From the NCBI RefSeq assembly GCF_000427465.1, contig NZ_ATYB01000014.1:2917058-2981057 (forward strand): a stretch of DNA of 64,000 nucleotides, read 5' to 3'. Source of the stretch: Sinorhizobium arboris LMG 14919 (GTDB lineage Bacteria > Pseudomonadota > Alphaproteobacteria > Rhizobiales > Rhizobiaceae). The notes beneath the pieces were generated by a model. That model did not search any database, was not told where the DNA came from, and saw nothing but the letters and a program-made list of their open reading frames with translations. Made by a program: the position numbers and the translations under genes. Below are positions 12,074 through 23,190 of this stretch, in pieces (position 1 is the stretch's first letter; every line of letters starts with the position of its first letter).

Positions 12074-13225
12074 CAGGCAATCCTCCAATTCATAGATCGC
12101 GCAAAGAATATGATAGAAGGTGCTTGCCGGCGCAGGCTCTTCGACGAAGCTGCCATCCGCCTTCTGCTTGTCGCGCCAGAGGCCGCGGACAGGCACATCC
12201 AGGAAGTGCTGCAGGGCGGTTGCGGCGCGCGCAGCCGAAGCCAGATAACGCTCTCGCTCCGCACCTTCCGTCAGAGCTGCAAAGCGGATCGATGCCTTCA
12301 GCCACTCCGTCTGCGGCCAAAGTCGCGCCGTCGGATCGGCAACCGAGAAATCATCGAGGAGCGTCATGACGACCACGTCCCGCTCGGGGCATGTTCCATA
12401 TATCTCGCCGATTTCGAAAAGCCGCCGCGCCTTGACGATCGCCTGCGCATTGCCGCGCCGTTCCGCCCAGCGCAGGAGGAGCCACGCCCATTCGAAATGG
12501 TGCCCCGGCTCGATGATACGGCCCTTCTCGCCGGGGAAGGGCGCCCAGTCGTGGTCGAAGAATTCGCGCAGCGCCCCGCTTTCGGCGTCGATGAACCGGT
12601 GCATCGCCAGATCCACGATCTCGTCGGCAAGTCTGGCCCAGGCGACGCGGTCGAATCCCTCCACCTCCTCGCTCGCAAGACAGGCCTCCAAGAGGTGCAT
12701 ATGCGGATTGGAGCCGAGCGGCAGGCGCGGCGGGTTATCCTCCTCGAAGCCGGCGAGCGGATGCTTGCAATGAGCCTTGAGCCGTCGCCTGAGATTGTCG
12801 CTGCGCCGCGCCATCTCGGCTCTACGCTCCGGCAGGGCTTCCGCCATATGGGCGAAGGCAAGCAAGGCGAAGGCCTGGTTGTAGAGATCGAAAGAAGCAT
12901 CGATCAGCTTGCCGTCGGCATTCGCCAGCGCCCCGTAAAAGCCGCCCGGCCGTCCGTAGACACGATCGAAATAGAGCAGGCCGCCTTCGGCGGCTGTGCG
13001 CCAGTCTCCATCCCAGCCGCGCCGGCCCGCCGCGGCGAAACAGTAGACCTGCCGGGGCTGCACGCGGGAGCGGCGATCGGCGCGCGTCGGTTCGCCCTTC
13101 ATGTCGATCGTTTCGGCGAAGCCGCCGCCCTCCCCGTCGAAGCCGTTCTGCCGCCAGAGCGGCAAGGCGGCATCCGTCAGCCAAGCTGCGAGTTCGTCCG
13201 CCTGGAGATGAATATCCATGCCCAT
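12062..13225 (-). CDS. AGE-family sugar isomerase/epimerase (mannose isomerase-like)
   Basis: 387-aa protein of the N-acylglucosamine 2-epimerase / mannose isomerase (alpha6/alpha6 barrel) family, cytoplasmic. Visible family features are the SFDLYNQAFALLAF helix, the EPGHHFEWAW segment with an active-site histidine, WPQTEWLKA, and a C-terminal STFYHILCAIYEL with a second histidine. Close relatives in rhizobia are often labelled mannose-6-phosphate isomerase, but the fold differs from the cupin PMI. Acting beside a ROK fructokinase/mannokinase, mannose-to-fructose isomerisation is the most economical reading. It starts 10 bp after the HbpS-like gene. A second in-frame ATG is at 13219. Its last codons lie in a decayed palindromic repeat. 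Confidence 0.8.
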   Translation of the reverse strand: MGMDIHLQADELAAWLTDAALPLWRQNGFDGEGGGFAETIDMKGEPTRADRRSRVQPRQVYCFAAAGRRGWDGDWRTAAEGGLLYFDRVYGRPGGFYGALANADGKLIDASFDLYNQAFALLAFAHMAEALPERRAEMARRSDNLRRRLKAHCKHPLAGFEEDNPPRLPLGSNPHMHLLEACLASEEVEGFDRVAWARLADEIVDLAMHRFIDAESGALREFFDHDWAPFPGEKGRIIEPGHHFEWAWLLLRWAERRGNAQAIVKARRLFEIGEIYGTCPERDVVVMTLLDDFSVADPTARLWPQTEWLKASIRFAALTEGAERERYLASAARAATALQHFLDVPVRGLWRDKQKADGSFVEEPAPASTFYHILCAIYELEDCLKRM

Positions 13226-13235
13226 GCGCTTTCCG

Positions 13236-13730
13236 TCAGCTTTCCAGCTTCAGCGCGCCGTGATCCGCGCCGAGAAGTTCCGCCAGCGCCTCGACCACGA
13301 GATTGTGGTCCTCACGCTGCGGCAGGCCGGAGACCGTGACCGCGCCGATGCAGCCCGTTCCCTTGACGACGATCGGGAAGCTGCCGCCATGGGCGGCGAA
13401 CTCCGCATCCGGCAGACCGAGCTTCGCCTGCAAATTCGTCTGCTGCTTGAGAAGGCCGAGCCCCGTGGCGTAACTGCTCTTGAACAGGCGGAACACCGTA
13501 TTGCGCTTGCGGCGCACCCAGTTCGGATTGTCCGGCGTCGCCCCTTCCAGCGCGGCATAGAAGACCTGCATGGAAAAGAGCGTGACGTCGATCACGCAGC
13601 CGAGCTTGCGTTCCGCGGCCATGCGGCGAAGCGTTGCTCCGAGCTCCCAGGCCGTATCGAGATCGAAGCGCTCGAACTGCAATTGCTGCTCCTGCAGCGC
13701 AATCCGGCGCAGATCGTTGTCTATGTTCAT
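13236..13730 (-). CDS. HbpS/GlcG-like (UPF0303) protein
   Basis: 164-aa cytoplasmic protein of the DUF336/UPF0303 family (GlcG_HbpS domain spanning nearly all residues). Recognisable segments are RRMAAERKLGCVIDVTL near residue 37, NPNWVRRKRNTVFR, and the C-terminal GGSFPIVVKGTGCIGAVTVSG turn typical of the fold. HbpS of Streptomyces binds heme, but most family members have no assigned function. It sits between the kinase gene (77 bp upstream) and the isomerase gene (10 bp downstream), suggesting a role linked to the sugar operon. The biochemical function is unknown. Confidence 0.8.
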   Translation of the reverse strand: MNIDNDLRRIALQEQQLQFERFDLDTAWELGATLRRMAAERKLGCVIDVTLFSMQVFYAALEGATPDNPNWVRRKRNTVFRLFKSSYATGLGLLKQQTNLQAKLGLPDAEFAAHGGSFPIVVKGTGCIGAVTVSGLPQREDHNLVVEALAELLGADHGALKLES

Positions 13731-13807
13731 GGTGCCTCCGCTTGGTCAGTAGTCGAACTGGACGAGTGGGATGCGCGATCCGGGCGAAAATTCCCCCGTT
13801 TGGCCGA

Positions 13808-14704
13808 TTAATCCTTCCAGAGCCATGCGGCGCCGCGCACGCCGGAACTGTCACCGTGCACCGCCTTGCGAATCGGCGTCTCGAAACTGTCGCCGAAGAG
13901 ATATTTGGTGATCAACGCCGGCAACTCGCCGTAAATCTCGTCGACATTGGACATGCCTCCGCCGAGCACGAATACGTCGGGATCGACGATGTTCGTCAAC
14001 AGCGCGAGACTGCGGGCCAGCCGGTCGACGAACCGCTCATAGACACCGATAGCCACCGGATCGCCCGCGCGCTTCGCCTCGATGATATCCCGCCCGCGCC
14101 GGTCCGCCCCGGTAGTCATACGGTAGTCGAGTTCCAGTCCGGTGCCGCAGGCATACATGTCGAGGCAACCGAGCTTGCCGCACCAGCAGCGGTGCCCCGG
14201 ATATTCGTCCTTCGTCATCCAGGGCAGCGGATAATGGCCGATCTCGGCGGCGACGCCCTGATAGCCGGCGTGAACCTTCTTGCCGATCGCCAGCCCCCCG
14301 CCATGGCCCGTACCCACGATCACGCCGAAGACGACGCCCGCATCCTTGCCCGCCCCGTCGACGGCTTCGGAGACCGCCAGGCAATTGGCGTCGTTGGCCA
14401 GGCGCACCTCGCGTCCGAGCGCCGCCGCAAGATCCCGCCCGAGCGGCTTGCCGTTGATGAGCACCGCATTGGAATTGCGCACGATTCCGGTTCGCGGATT
14501 GGGACTGCCGGGAATGCCGATGCCGACCGAACCGCGCTCGCCCGCCGTGCTTTCGGCCGAGGCGACGAGATCCACGACGGCGCGGATGCAATCCTCATAG
14601 CCGCTGGTGGGTGTCGGGACACGATGCCTGGCACGCGTTTCGCCATCGCGATCGAGCGCGATGACCTCCATTTTCGTGCCGCCCCAGTCGATTCCGATGA
14701 ACAT
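13808..14704 (-). CDS. mak: ROK-family sugar kinase (fructokinase/mannokinase)
   Basis: 298-aa ROK-family kinase. The N-terminal phosphate-binding loop GIDWGGTKMEV is at residues 4-14. The catalytic region is NDANCLAVSEA. A zinc-binding ROK motif with GHRCWCGKLGCLD follows, and then VFVLGGGMSN. The start is the ATG at 14704, giving the normal length with the DxGGTK loop at the extreme N-terminus; the frame upstream has no homology. It phosphorylates a hexose with ATP. The name mak follows annotation of close rhizobial homologues, and whether fructose, mannose or glucose is preferred cannot be read from sequence. First gene of a leftward operon with HbpS-like and AGE-family genes. Confidence 0.85.
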   Translation of the reverse strand: MFIGIDWGGTKMEVIALDRDGETRARHRVPTPTSGYEDCIRAVVDLVASAESTAGERGSVGIGIPGSPNPRTGIVRNSNAVLINGKPLGRDLAAALGREVRLANDANCLAVSEAVDGAGKDAGVVFGVIVGTGHGGGLAIGKKVHAGYQGVAAEIGHYPLPWMTKDEYPGHRCWCGKLGCLDMYACGTGLELDYRMTTGADRRGRDIIEAKRAGDPVAIGVYERFVDRLARSLALLTNIVDPDVFVLGGGMSNVDEIYGELPALITKYLFGDSFETPIRKAVHGDSSGVRGAAWLWKD

Positions 14705-14895
14705 GTATCTCGTCTTTGAGATGAAGATCGTTGGCGAGGAACGCGGGCAGCCTCTCCTCCGGCGCTCGCGGGCCTTGCTTAGCATCCACCGCATCCGGGA
14801 CGCTAGCCCCCACCCTCGGGAGGGCCCGCAAATCGGCTGCTGTGACGAAAAACACTTGGCGAAAGAGCCGCGCTTTTGTATGGGTCTATTCCGAT

Positions 14896-14972
14896 GGTCC
14901 CGTAGCTCAGCAGGATAGAGCACCAGATTCCTAATCTGGGGGTCGCGCGTTCGAATCGCGCCGGGATCACCA
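14896..14972 (+). tRNA. tRNA-Arg (anticodon CCU)
   Basis: 77 nt with encoded CCA. The acceptor stem GGTCCCG pairs with CGGGATC (one G-U). The D arm is AGCTCAGCAGGATAGAGC. The anticodon stem CCAGA/TCTGG holds loop TTCCTAA with CCT at its centre. The T arm is GCGCG-TTCGAAT-CGCGC, and the discriminator is A. It decodes AGG. Its last bases overlap the stop codon of the convergent META-domain gene. Confidence 0.96.
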
Positions 14973-15440
14973 ATCTTTCTCGACGCCGTCAGAGTCCCGC
15001 ACATGGTGACTGCGGTCCGGCGGCTGCATCGAGGCCAGCTGCAACAAGCTCTTCCCGTTCCGCCCGCCGAGAACGAGCTTGGATCCTTCTATTCGCCAGG
15101 AAAGTTCGGCTTTCAGCACTTCGAAGAACTTCCGCTCCTGATCCATGACGGCCGGCACGCACATCTTGCGGGTTGCGGCGGCCGGTCCGAAGGTGATCGC
15201 CGTATCCGAGAGGCTGAACGCTCCGGTGAAACGATTGCAGCCGGCCATGCCGCCATAGGTCCCGTCTTCGCGAATCTCGAGCGTGGTTTGAAGATCGTCG
15301 ATGACGCCCCGGCCCCCAATGTCCTCGGCAAGCCACGAACCGACGAGCTCCCCCGGCACCTTTTCGGCGGCGACCGTCTGCAGCGAGGCGAGTTCGGTCA
15401 GCACGCAGGCGCAGGCAAGGGCGGTCAGCGCTTTCAACAT
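14967..15440 (-). CDS. META-domain secreted protein (HslJ-like)
   Basis: 157-aa exported protein. A signal peptide covers about residues 1-25 (MLKALTALACACVL, cleavage near VAA). A META domain follows, with the typical GSWLAEDIGGRG start, TLEIREDGTYGGMAGCNRFTGAF core, and a C-terminal LVLGGRNGKSLLQL strand. HslJ-like proteins are linked to envelope stress and antibiotic resistance in enterics; no enzymatic activity is known. The ATG at 15440 was chosen for its GAGGAG ribosome site and complete signal peptide. The TGA stop (14967-14969) lies within the 3' end of the convergent tRNA-Arg gene. Confidence 0.82.
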   Translation of the reverse strand: MLKALTALACACVLTELASLQTVAAEKVPGELVGSWLAEDIGGRGVIDDLQTTLEIREDGTYGGMAGCNRFTGAFSLSDTAITFGPAAATRKMCVPAVMDQERKFFEVLKAELSWRIEGSKLVLGGRNGKSLLQLASMQPPDRSHHVRDSDGVEKDW

Positions 15441-15661
15441 TTGCGAACTCCTCGGCGGGCAGGCGAATCCCCCGCAGCCAGAGCATTTTAAGAGGCGCGG
15501 CACAGGATGCGAGGGAAAAACGGCGGGCTTGCGCTCGCGGCCCGCCTCGGCGGCGGACAGGCCGCGCTCAAAGACAACGTCCGTGCGCCCTTGTTGCCGG
15601 CAGCTTTCAGCTGTAGAGCCTTAGTTAAATCGTTAAAACGAGAAGAATACGGGATTTGGCA

Positions 15662-16837
15662 ATGGCATCCGGCGATGACTTGAAGCGCCGTCTGACGATA
15701 TTGGGCTCCACCGGATCGATCGGAACCAGCACGCTCGACGTGATCGAGCGGCTCGGCGGACGCGATCGTTTCGAGATCGCCGCCCTGACCGGCAACGGCA
15801 ATATACCGCTGCTGGCCGAGCAGGCGCGCCGCATCGGCGCCGAGCTCGCGGTAACCGCCGACGAACATCGCTATGGTGAGCTCAAGGACGCGCTGAGCGG
15901 CAGCGGCATCGAGGTCGCCGCCGGACGAAGCGGGCTCATCGAGGCGGCCAAGCGGGATGCCGGCTGGGTCATGGCGGCGATCGTCGGCAATGCCGGCCTC
16001 GGCCCCACGCTGGCGGCTGCCCGTCGCGGCGCCGACATCGCGCTCGCCAATAAGGAATGCCTCGTTTCCGCCGGCAGCCTTTTCATCGACACGGTGGCCG
16101 AGGGCGGCGGCCGGCTGCTGCCCGTCGACAGCGAACACAATGCAATCTTTCAGGTGCTGGAAAACGATCAGCGCCATGCCGTGGAACGCATAGTGCTCAC
16201 CGCCTCCGGCGGCCCCTTCCGCACCAGGACTCTTGAGGAAATGCGGCTCGTGACCGCGGATGCGGCCCGCGCCCATCCGAACTGGTCGATGGGCCTCAAG
16301 ATCTCGATCGACAGCGCGTCGATGTTCAACAAGGCGCTCGAGATGATCGAGGCACGCCACCTCTTCCGCCTGAAGCCGGAGCAGATCGAGGTCATCGTCC
16401 ATCCGCAGTCGGTGATCCATTCGATGGTCGGCTACACGGACGGCTCCGTCCTCGCGCAGCTCGGCTGCCCCGACATGCGCACCGCAATCGGCTACGCCCT
16501 GTCCTACCCGAAACGCTGCGACCTTCCGGTCGAGCGCCTCGACTTCGCCAGGCTTGCCCGTCTCGATTTCGAGGCGCCGGACGAGGTCCGCTTTCCGGCG
16601 ATCAGGCTCGCGCGCCGGGCAATGAAGGAAGGCGGCGTCCAGGGCGCGGTCCTGAACGGCGCCAAGGAGACCGCCCTCGAAGCCTTCATCAAAGGCCGAA
16701 TCGGCTTCCTCGCCATGGCGGAAATCGTCGAAAAGGTGATGGACGCACTTGCCGGCCTCCCGGCCGCAACGAGCATGGACGACGTCTTCGCAGCGGATGA
16801 AAGAGCCCGGCGGGCGGCGGCTGAGATGATCCGGTAG
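15662..16837 (+). CDS. dxr: 1-deoxy-D-xylulose 5-phosphate reductoisomerase
   Basis: 391-aa cytoplasmic enzyme of the non-mevalonate isoprenoid pathway, converting DXP to MEP with NADPH. NADPH-binding GSTGSIGTSTLDVI lies near residues 14-27. The central NKECLVSAG and PVDSEHNAIFQ segments carry metal and substrate residues, followed by TASGGPFR and IHPQSVIHSMV (VHPQSVIHS in the family). The length fits Dxr. The ATG at 15662 is preferred to the in-frame TTG two codons earlier. It stands alone, not in the uppS-cdsA cluster where many bacteria keep it. Confidence 0.96.
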   Translation: MASGDDLKRRLTILGSTGSIGTSTLDVIERLGGRDRFEIAALTGNGNIPLLAEQARRIGAELAVTADEHRYGELKDALSGSGIEVAAGRSGLIEAAKRDAGWVMAAIVGNAGLGPTLAAARRGADIALANKECLVSAGSLFIDTVAEGGGRLLPVDSEHNAIFQVLENDQRHAVERIVLTASGGPFRTRTLEEMRLVTADAARAHPNWSMGLKISIDSASMFNKALEMIEARHLFRLKPEQIEVIVHPQSVIHSMVGYTDGSVLAQLGCPDMRTAIGYALSYPKRCDLPVERLDFARLARLDFEAPDEVRFPAIRLARRAMKEGGVQGAVLNGAKETALEAFIKGRIGFLAMAEIVEKVMDALAGLPAATSMDDVFAADERARRAAAEMIR

Positions 16838-16865
16838 CCGGACGTCGTCAAAACAGTCTGCCTCT

Positions 16866-17030
16866 TCATCCGACCTGCCGCCGCAGACGGAGCGACAGGT
16901 GCGACGCCTTGCTTCGCACAGCCGCTACGAAGCAGAGGCTCGCGCCGAGGCGCTCCTCTCTACGTCCGGTCAGAACGGGGAGAGGGCTGGTCGCCGGGTA
17001 AGCCTGAGGAGAGCAGCCTCCAGCCTTTGG
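16866..17030. repeat. Degenerate rhizobial intergenic mosaic (RIME-like) sequence
   Basis: The spacer between the convergent dxr and hemA genes contains CTCTTCATCCGACCTGCCG, and on the opposite strand AGCCCTCTCCCC, words typical of RIME-type repeats, but the hairpin arms are poorly preserved. No gene is apparent. Confidence 0.35.
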
Positions 17031-17040
17031 CTCGCCGGAC

Positions 17041-18255
17041 TTACGCGACCGCTCTTGCCAGCGCACAGCGCGACCAGAGCGAATGCAGCGCGCCGACCAG
17101 ATGGTCTATGTCGGCATCCGAATGCATGGGCGTCGGCGTGATGCGCAGGCGCTCGGTCTTCTTCGGCACCGTCGGATAGTTGATCGGCTGGACGTAGATG
17201 CCGAAATTGTCGAGGAGCAGGTCGGAGATCCATTTGCACTTGGCGGCGTCGCCGACGATGACCGGCACGATATGGCTCGGATTGACCATATGCGGAATAC
17301 CGCGCTGGTCGAGCAGCGAACGAAGCCGGCGCACGCGCTCCTGATGCGCGAAACGTTCGACCTGGCTTTCCTTCAAGTGGCGGATGGACGCGAGAGCACC
17401 CGCAGCGAGCGCCGGCGGCAGTGCCGTCGTGAAGATGAAACCGGACGCAAAGGAGCGGATGAAGTCGCAGAGCGCCGCCGAGCCGGTGATGTAGCCGCCC
17501 ATGACGCCGAATGCCTTGCCCAGCGTGCCTTCGATGACGGTCAGCCGGTGCATCAGCCCCTCGCGCTCCGCAATGCCGCCGCCGCGCGGACCGTACATGC
17601 CGACCGCATGCACCTCGTCCAGATAGGTCATGGCGCCGTATTTGTCGGCGAGGTCGCAGAATTCCTTGATCGGCGCGATGTCGCCATCCATCGAATAGAC
17701 GGATTCGAAGGCGATGATCTTCGGCGCGCGCGGGTCGGCGGCTGCAAGCTTCGCATCAAGGTCCGCCACCGAATTGTGCTTGAAGATGACGCGCTCGCAT
17801 TTCGAATGGCGGATGCCCTCGATCATCGAAGCGTGGTTGCCGGCATCCGAAAAAACGATAACGCCGGGAATCTTGGAACAGAGCGTGCCGAGGGCCGCCC
17901 AGTTGGAAACGTAGCCCGAGGTGAAGAGCAGCGCCGATTCCTTGCCGTGCAAGTCGGCGAGTTCGCGCTCGAGCAGCACATGGTAATGGTTGGTGCCGGA
18001 GATGTTGCGGGTGCCGCCGGCGCCGGCGCCGCATTCGTCGATCGCCTTCTTCATCGCTCCCGTGACGATGGGACACTGCCCCATGCCGAGATAGTCGTTC
18101 GAGCACCAGACGGTTACTTCCTGGGCGCCTTCGGCCGTGTAGCGCGTCGCCTTGGGGAAATTTCCCCGATGGCGGGCGAGATCGGCGAAAACCCGGTAGC
18201 GGCCTTCCTGATGAAGCCCGTCCAGCTCGCTTTTGAAGAAACTCTCGAAATCCAT
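17041..18255 (-). CDS. hemA: 5-aminolevulinate synthase
   Basis: 404-aa PLP enzyme condensing glycine and succinyl-CoA to 5-aminolevulinate, the C4 entry to heme in alphaproteobacteria. Family segments visible are [10 protein letters not shown], the glycine loop [29 protein letters not shown] with the PLP-interacting Asp, and the catalytic lysine in [15 protein letters not shown]. Of three consecutive ATGs (18261, 18258, 18255) the last is chosen: the GGAG ribosome site directly abuts the first and is 6 bp from the third, and it gives the 404-aa length I recall for S. meliloti HemA. A long upstream spacer holds a FixK-like box. Confidence 0.96.
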   Translation of the reverse strand: MDFESFFKSELDGLHQEGRYRVFADLARHRGNFPKATRYTAEGAQEVTVWCSNDYLGMGQCPIVTGAMKKAIDECGAGAGGTRNISGTNHYHVLLERELADLHGKESALLFTSGYVSNWAALGTLCSKIPGVIVFSDAGNHASMIEGIRHSKCERVIFKHNSVADLDAKLAAADPRAPKIIAFESVYSMDGDIAPIKEFCDLADKYGAMTYLDEVHAVGMYGPRGGGIAEREGLMHRLTVIEGTLGKAFGVMGGYITGSAALCDFIRSFASGFIFTTALPPALAAGALASIRHLKESQVERFAHQERVRRLRSLLDQRGIPHMVNPSHIVPVIVGDAAKCKWISDLLLDNFGIYVQPINYPTVPKKTERLRITPTPMHSDADIDHLVGALHSLWSRCALARAVA

Positions 18256-18523
18256 CATCATCTCCAGTGCCCTGCCGCCTTTCTTTCTTCAAAGCGATCA
18301 GGGGGTCAACCCCGGACAGGCTCCAACCGCGCGGACTGCGGCAAAAGGCCTCTCGGCCAGGAGCTTCAGTCATTCTGCCCGGCGCGTATCGTGCCTGGCA
18401 AGCCGGAAACGGGACCGAAAATGCCGACACATTTTCAAATCTTTCCAACGTAATCAGGCCGCCGGCGCGGAGCCAGTTTTGAACTGTTCCAAAAGTGGTT
18501 ACCGCAACTCATTCCCCCGAACT

Positions 18524-18537
18524 TTGATCGAAGTCAA
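18524..18537 (-). promoter_or_regulatory. FixK/FNR-type box upstream of hemA
   Basis: On the minus strand this reads TTGACTTCGATCAA, matching the Crp/Fnr-family anaerobox TTGA(T/C)-N4-(G/A)TCAA. It lies 269 bp upstream of the hemA start and beyond the terminator-like hairpin that closes the upstream gene cluster, so hemA is the only plausible target. hemA of other alphaproteobacteria is known to be induced at low oxygen through such boxes. Confidence 0.5.
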
Positions 18538-18547
18538 GCAGTTGCGG

Positions 18548-18573
18548 AAAAGGACGGCCACGGCCGCCCTTTT
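18548..18573 (-). terminator. Terminator-like hairpin downstream of coxM
   Basis: AAAAGG(A/G)CGGCC-N2-GGCCG(C/T)CCTTTT: an 8-bp G/C-rich stem (one G-U) with A and T tracts on opposite flanks, which could act in both directions. It lies about 125 bp past the coxM stop and 10 bp before the FixK-like box, separating the cox-like operon from hemA. Confidence 0.5.
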
Positions 18574-18698
18574 CCGATACCAAAGTTTGCCCTCGGAGAG
18601 GATGAGGAAAGCTGTTCGAGGTTCTCCGTCCGCATCCCCGCTCCTCCTTTCCGAATGAGTCACCTTCGCGATTCGAACGAGCGAAATTGCGGTCCCCG

Positions 18699-19496
18699 TT
18701 AAGCAGCCGCTACGGCTCGTCTCGCCATCACCTTGACGAGATTGGCGCGATAGGCAGCGCTTGCATGGATGTCGGAGAGCAGGTCCGAATCGTCCACGGT
18801 GACATTGGCGACCGCAGCCGGCGACCAGGTGGCAGCAAGCGCCGCCTCCAGGCTCCGATGGCGGAAGACGCCGTTCGCCCCGGCTCCGGTCACGGCAACG
18901 CGCACGCCGCCATCGTCGCGGCGGGCAACGAAGACGCCGGCCATCGCATAGCGCGACGCCGGATTTGGAAACTTCTGATAGGCCGCCTTCGCCGGCGCTT
19001 CGAACCGGATGGCGGTTACGATCTCGCCGTCTTCCAGGGCCGTCTCGAAGAGGCCGATGAAGAAGTCGTCTGCCTTGACCTCGCGCCTGTCGGTGACGAT
19101 CACCGCATCGAGCGCCAGCATCGCGGCCGGATAGTCCGCAGCCGGATCGTTGTTGGCGATGGAGCCGCCGATCGTTCCCATGTGGCGGACATGGGGGTCG
19201 CCGATGTGGCTGGCAAGTGCGCAAATGGCCGGACAGACAGCGGCGAGCGGAGAGGAGGTCGCGACCTCCTCGTGCGTCGTCGCCGCGCCGATCCTCACCG
19301 ACCCGACGTCGACGGTGATGCCCTTCATCTCGGCGATGTGCCGGAGATCGACGAGGTCGCTCGGCGCGGCGAGCCGCTGCTTCATCGTCGGAATGAGGGT
19401 CATGCCGCCGGAGAGATACTTGCCCTCCGCGGCGGCCCTGATCAGATTCACCGCCTCGTCGACCGAGGAGGCTCTGTGATAGGTGGTCTCATACAT
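18699..19496 (-). CDS. coxM: CO-dehydrogenase-type molybdenum hydroxylase, FAD (medium) subunit
   Basis: 265-aa FAD-binding subunit of the xanthine oxidase family. N-terminal FAD-binding segments are GKYLSGGMTLIPTMKQRL (about 29-46) and HMGTIGGSIANNDPAADYPA (about 104-123), the latter contacting flavin phosphates. It would pass electrons from the 2Fe-2S subunit to the acceptor. It is last in a leftward S-L-M operon, 15 bp after the large subunit. The length is somewhat short relative to typical CoxM (about 285-290). Whether CO is the substrate is doubtful, see the large subunit. Confidence 0.87.
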   Translation of the reverse strand: MYETTYHRASSVDEAVNLIRAAAEGKYLSGGMTLIPTMKQRLAAPSDLVDLRHIAEMKGITVDVGSVRIGAATTHEEVATSSPLAAVCPAICALASHIGDPHVRHMGTIGGSIANNDPAADYPAAMLALDAVIVTDRREVKADDFFIGLFETALEDGEIVTAIRFEAPAKAAYQKFPNPASRYAMAGVFVARRDDGGVRVAVTGAGANGVFRHRSLEAALAATWSPAAVANVTVDDSDLLSDIHASAAYRANLVKVMARRAVAAA

Positions 19497-19511
19497 CTTA
19501 CGTCCTCCCGA

Positions 19512-21857
<2,346 letters not shown>

Positions 21858-21961
21858 TGCCTATCTCCTCCCGAAGTCCTGCAACGAATTTCCGCTTGAG
21901 CGGAATGACGAAATTTGCCTGCGATGCTCCGCCCGCATGGCGCTCCAACCCCGGAGTTTCC

Positions 21962-22450
21962 TCATTCTGCCGCCTGACGAACGCCGCCCGTCTCGGCGGC
22001 GGCAGCCAGGATCGCCTGGACGATGTTGTGATAGCCGGTGCAACGACAGATGTTGCCTTCCAGTTCGGCGCGGACCGTCGCCTCATCCAGATTGCTGCCA
22101 TGGCGACGGATCATGTCGACGGCGGTCATGACCATTCCCGGCGTGCAGAAGCCGCATTGCAGTCCGTGATGCGTCTTGAAAGCCGCCTGGACCGGGTGAA
22201 GCTCACCGTTCGACGCAAGCCCCTCGATCGTCGTGATCGACGAACCGGCCGCCTGGACTGCAAGGATGGAACAGCTTTTCACCGATTGCCCGTCCATGTG
22301 AACGACGCAGGCGCCGCACTGCGTCGTGTCGCAGCCGATATGCGTCCCGGTCAGGCCGAGATTTTCGCGGATAAAGTGCACCAGCAGCGTTCGGTCGTCA
22401 CAGGCACCACTTACCTGGCGGCCGTTGACCGTCATCGTTATTTTCGCCAT
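21962..22450 (-). CDS. coxS: CO-dehydrogenase-type molybdenum hydroxylase, 2Fe-2S (small) subunit
   Basis: 162-aa iron-sulfur subunit with two 2Fe-2S clusters. The plant-ferredoxin-type site is [18 protein letters not shown] plus a following SC around residues 37-60. The second domain carries [11 protein letters not shown] and [13 protein letters not shown] (about 100-140). The length is normal. First gene of the leftward operon; 104 bp separate it from the large subunit. Electrons flow from Mo through these clusters to the FAD subunit. Confidence 0.92.
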   Translation of the reverse strand: MAKITMTVNGRQVSGACDDRTLLVHFIRENLGLTGTHIGCDTTQCGACVVHMDGQSVKSCSILAVQAAGSSITTIEGLASNGELHPVQAAFKTHHGLQCGFCTPGMVMTAVDMIRRHGSNLDEATVRAELEGNICRCTGYHNIVQAILAAAAETGGVRQAAE

Positions 22451-22871
22451 TTCGCTCCTCCGGGTCGGTCCAGAGTCGAGCGCAGCTTCAAATCGGGTGA
22501 GATGCGTTCACGCGACTTGCAGTACGCGCCGACCGATATCAATGCCCTTCCGCCAGCAGTCCGCTCCTCCCGAGCCCGCGTGGCGACGTTGTAACATTTG
22601 TCTTTTTTTCGGGTTGCCGCAACCGTTTCGCGCCGCAAGGGGCAAAAAAATACGAACGCCTGTGTAACGCCGGAAACAGCGCCTTCATGTTCCGTTCAGG
22701 AAAGATCGCATTATGTTGCATAAGGACGATCTCGCCGTATCCGTGCATTTTCCCTGGCGGCGGGTTATGTTCCGAATGCAAGTTCAAGTGGAGGGCCGCG
22801 GTTCGCACCCTCCCATCACTATGGGACGGACGAGGCGAGACGCCGAATCCGTCGAAATCGGAGAGGACATC
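22451..22871. other. 421-bp divergent spacer between coxS and the lipoprotein gene
   Basis: No convincing gene. It has a lower-GC tract (22570-22680) with T- and A-runs and, at 22686-22723, TTCATGTTCCGTTCAGG followed by a short inverted repeat TTATG-TTG-CATAA. These probably belong to the promoter of the lipoprotein gene. The coxS promoter must also lie here, but I cannot pinpoint it. Confidence 0.4.
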
Positions 22872-23123
22872 ATGAAGAAAGCCATCGCGCTTGTGCTGGT
22901 CGCCCTGTCGGTCGCGAGCTGCACGCAAACCGAGAAGGGTGCCGGCATCGGCGCCGCATCGGGCGCAATCATCGGGGGCGCAATCACCGGCGACGTACGC
23001 GGTGCCGCAGTCGGCGCGGCGATCGGCGGCGTTTCCGGCGCCGTGATCGGTCACGTCACCGACCAGCCGGGCCAGTGCTATTACCGCGACCGCTACGGCC
23101 GCCGCTACATCGACCGCTGCTGA
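22872..23123 (+). CDS. Small glycine-zipper lipoprotein
   Basis: 83-aa probable outer-membrane lipoprotein. The signal peptide ends in a lipobox LSVASC with Cys17 as the lipidation site. Residues about 22-62 are a glycine-zipper segment (GAGIGAASGAIIGGAITG and GAAVGAAIGGVSGAVIG). The C-terminus is Tyr/Arg-rich with CYYRDRYGRR. Proteins of this shape are common in rhizobia and are annotated as glycine-zipper or YMGG-like, with no defined role. The ATG at 22872 is chosen because it begins the lipoprotein signal; the longer frame upstream lacks it. Confidence 0.85.
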   Translation: MKKAIALVLVALSVASCTQTEKGAGIGAASGAIIGGAITGDVRGAAVGAAIGGVSGAVIGHVTDQPGQCYYRDRYGRRYIDRC

Positions 23124-23190
23124 TTGCCGCACAGACCGGCCCCGGAACGATCCGGGGCCCTCATATCCGTCAGACGTTCCCGACGGAACG

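Larger units (their letters stand above)
18256..18698. other. 443-bp gene-free spacer between hemA and coxM
   Basis: This spacer contains, right to left, the coxM terminator-like hairpin (18548-18573), the FixK-like box (18524-18537), and a long probable hemA leader region (18256-18490). No convincing small gene or structured RNA was seen in it. Confidence 0.6.

Noticed and set aside
22713..22871. N-terminal extension of the glycine-zipper lipoprotein
   Set aside because: The extension would bury the lipoprotein signal and lipobox. The ATG at 22872 gives a complete signal peptide.
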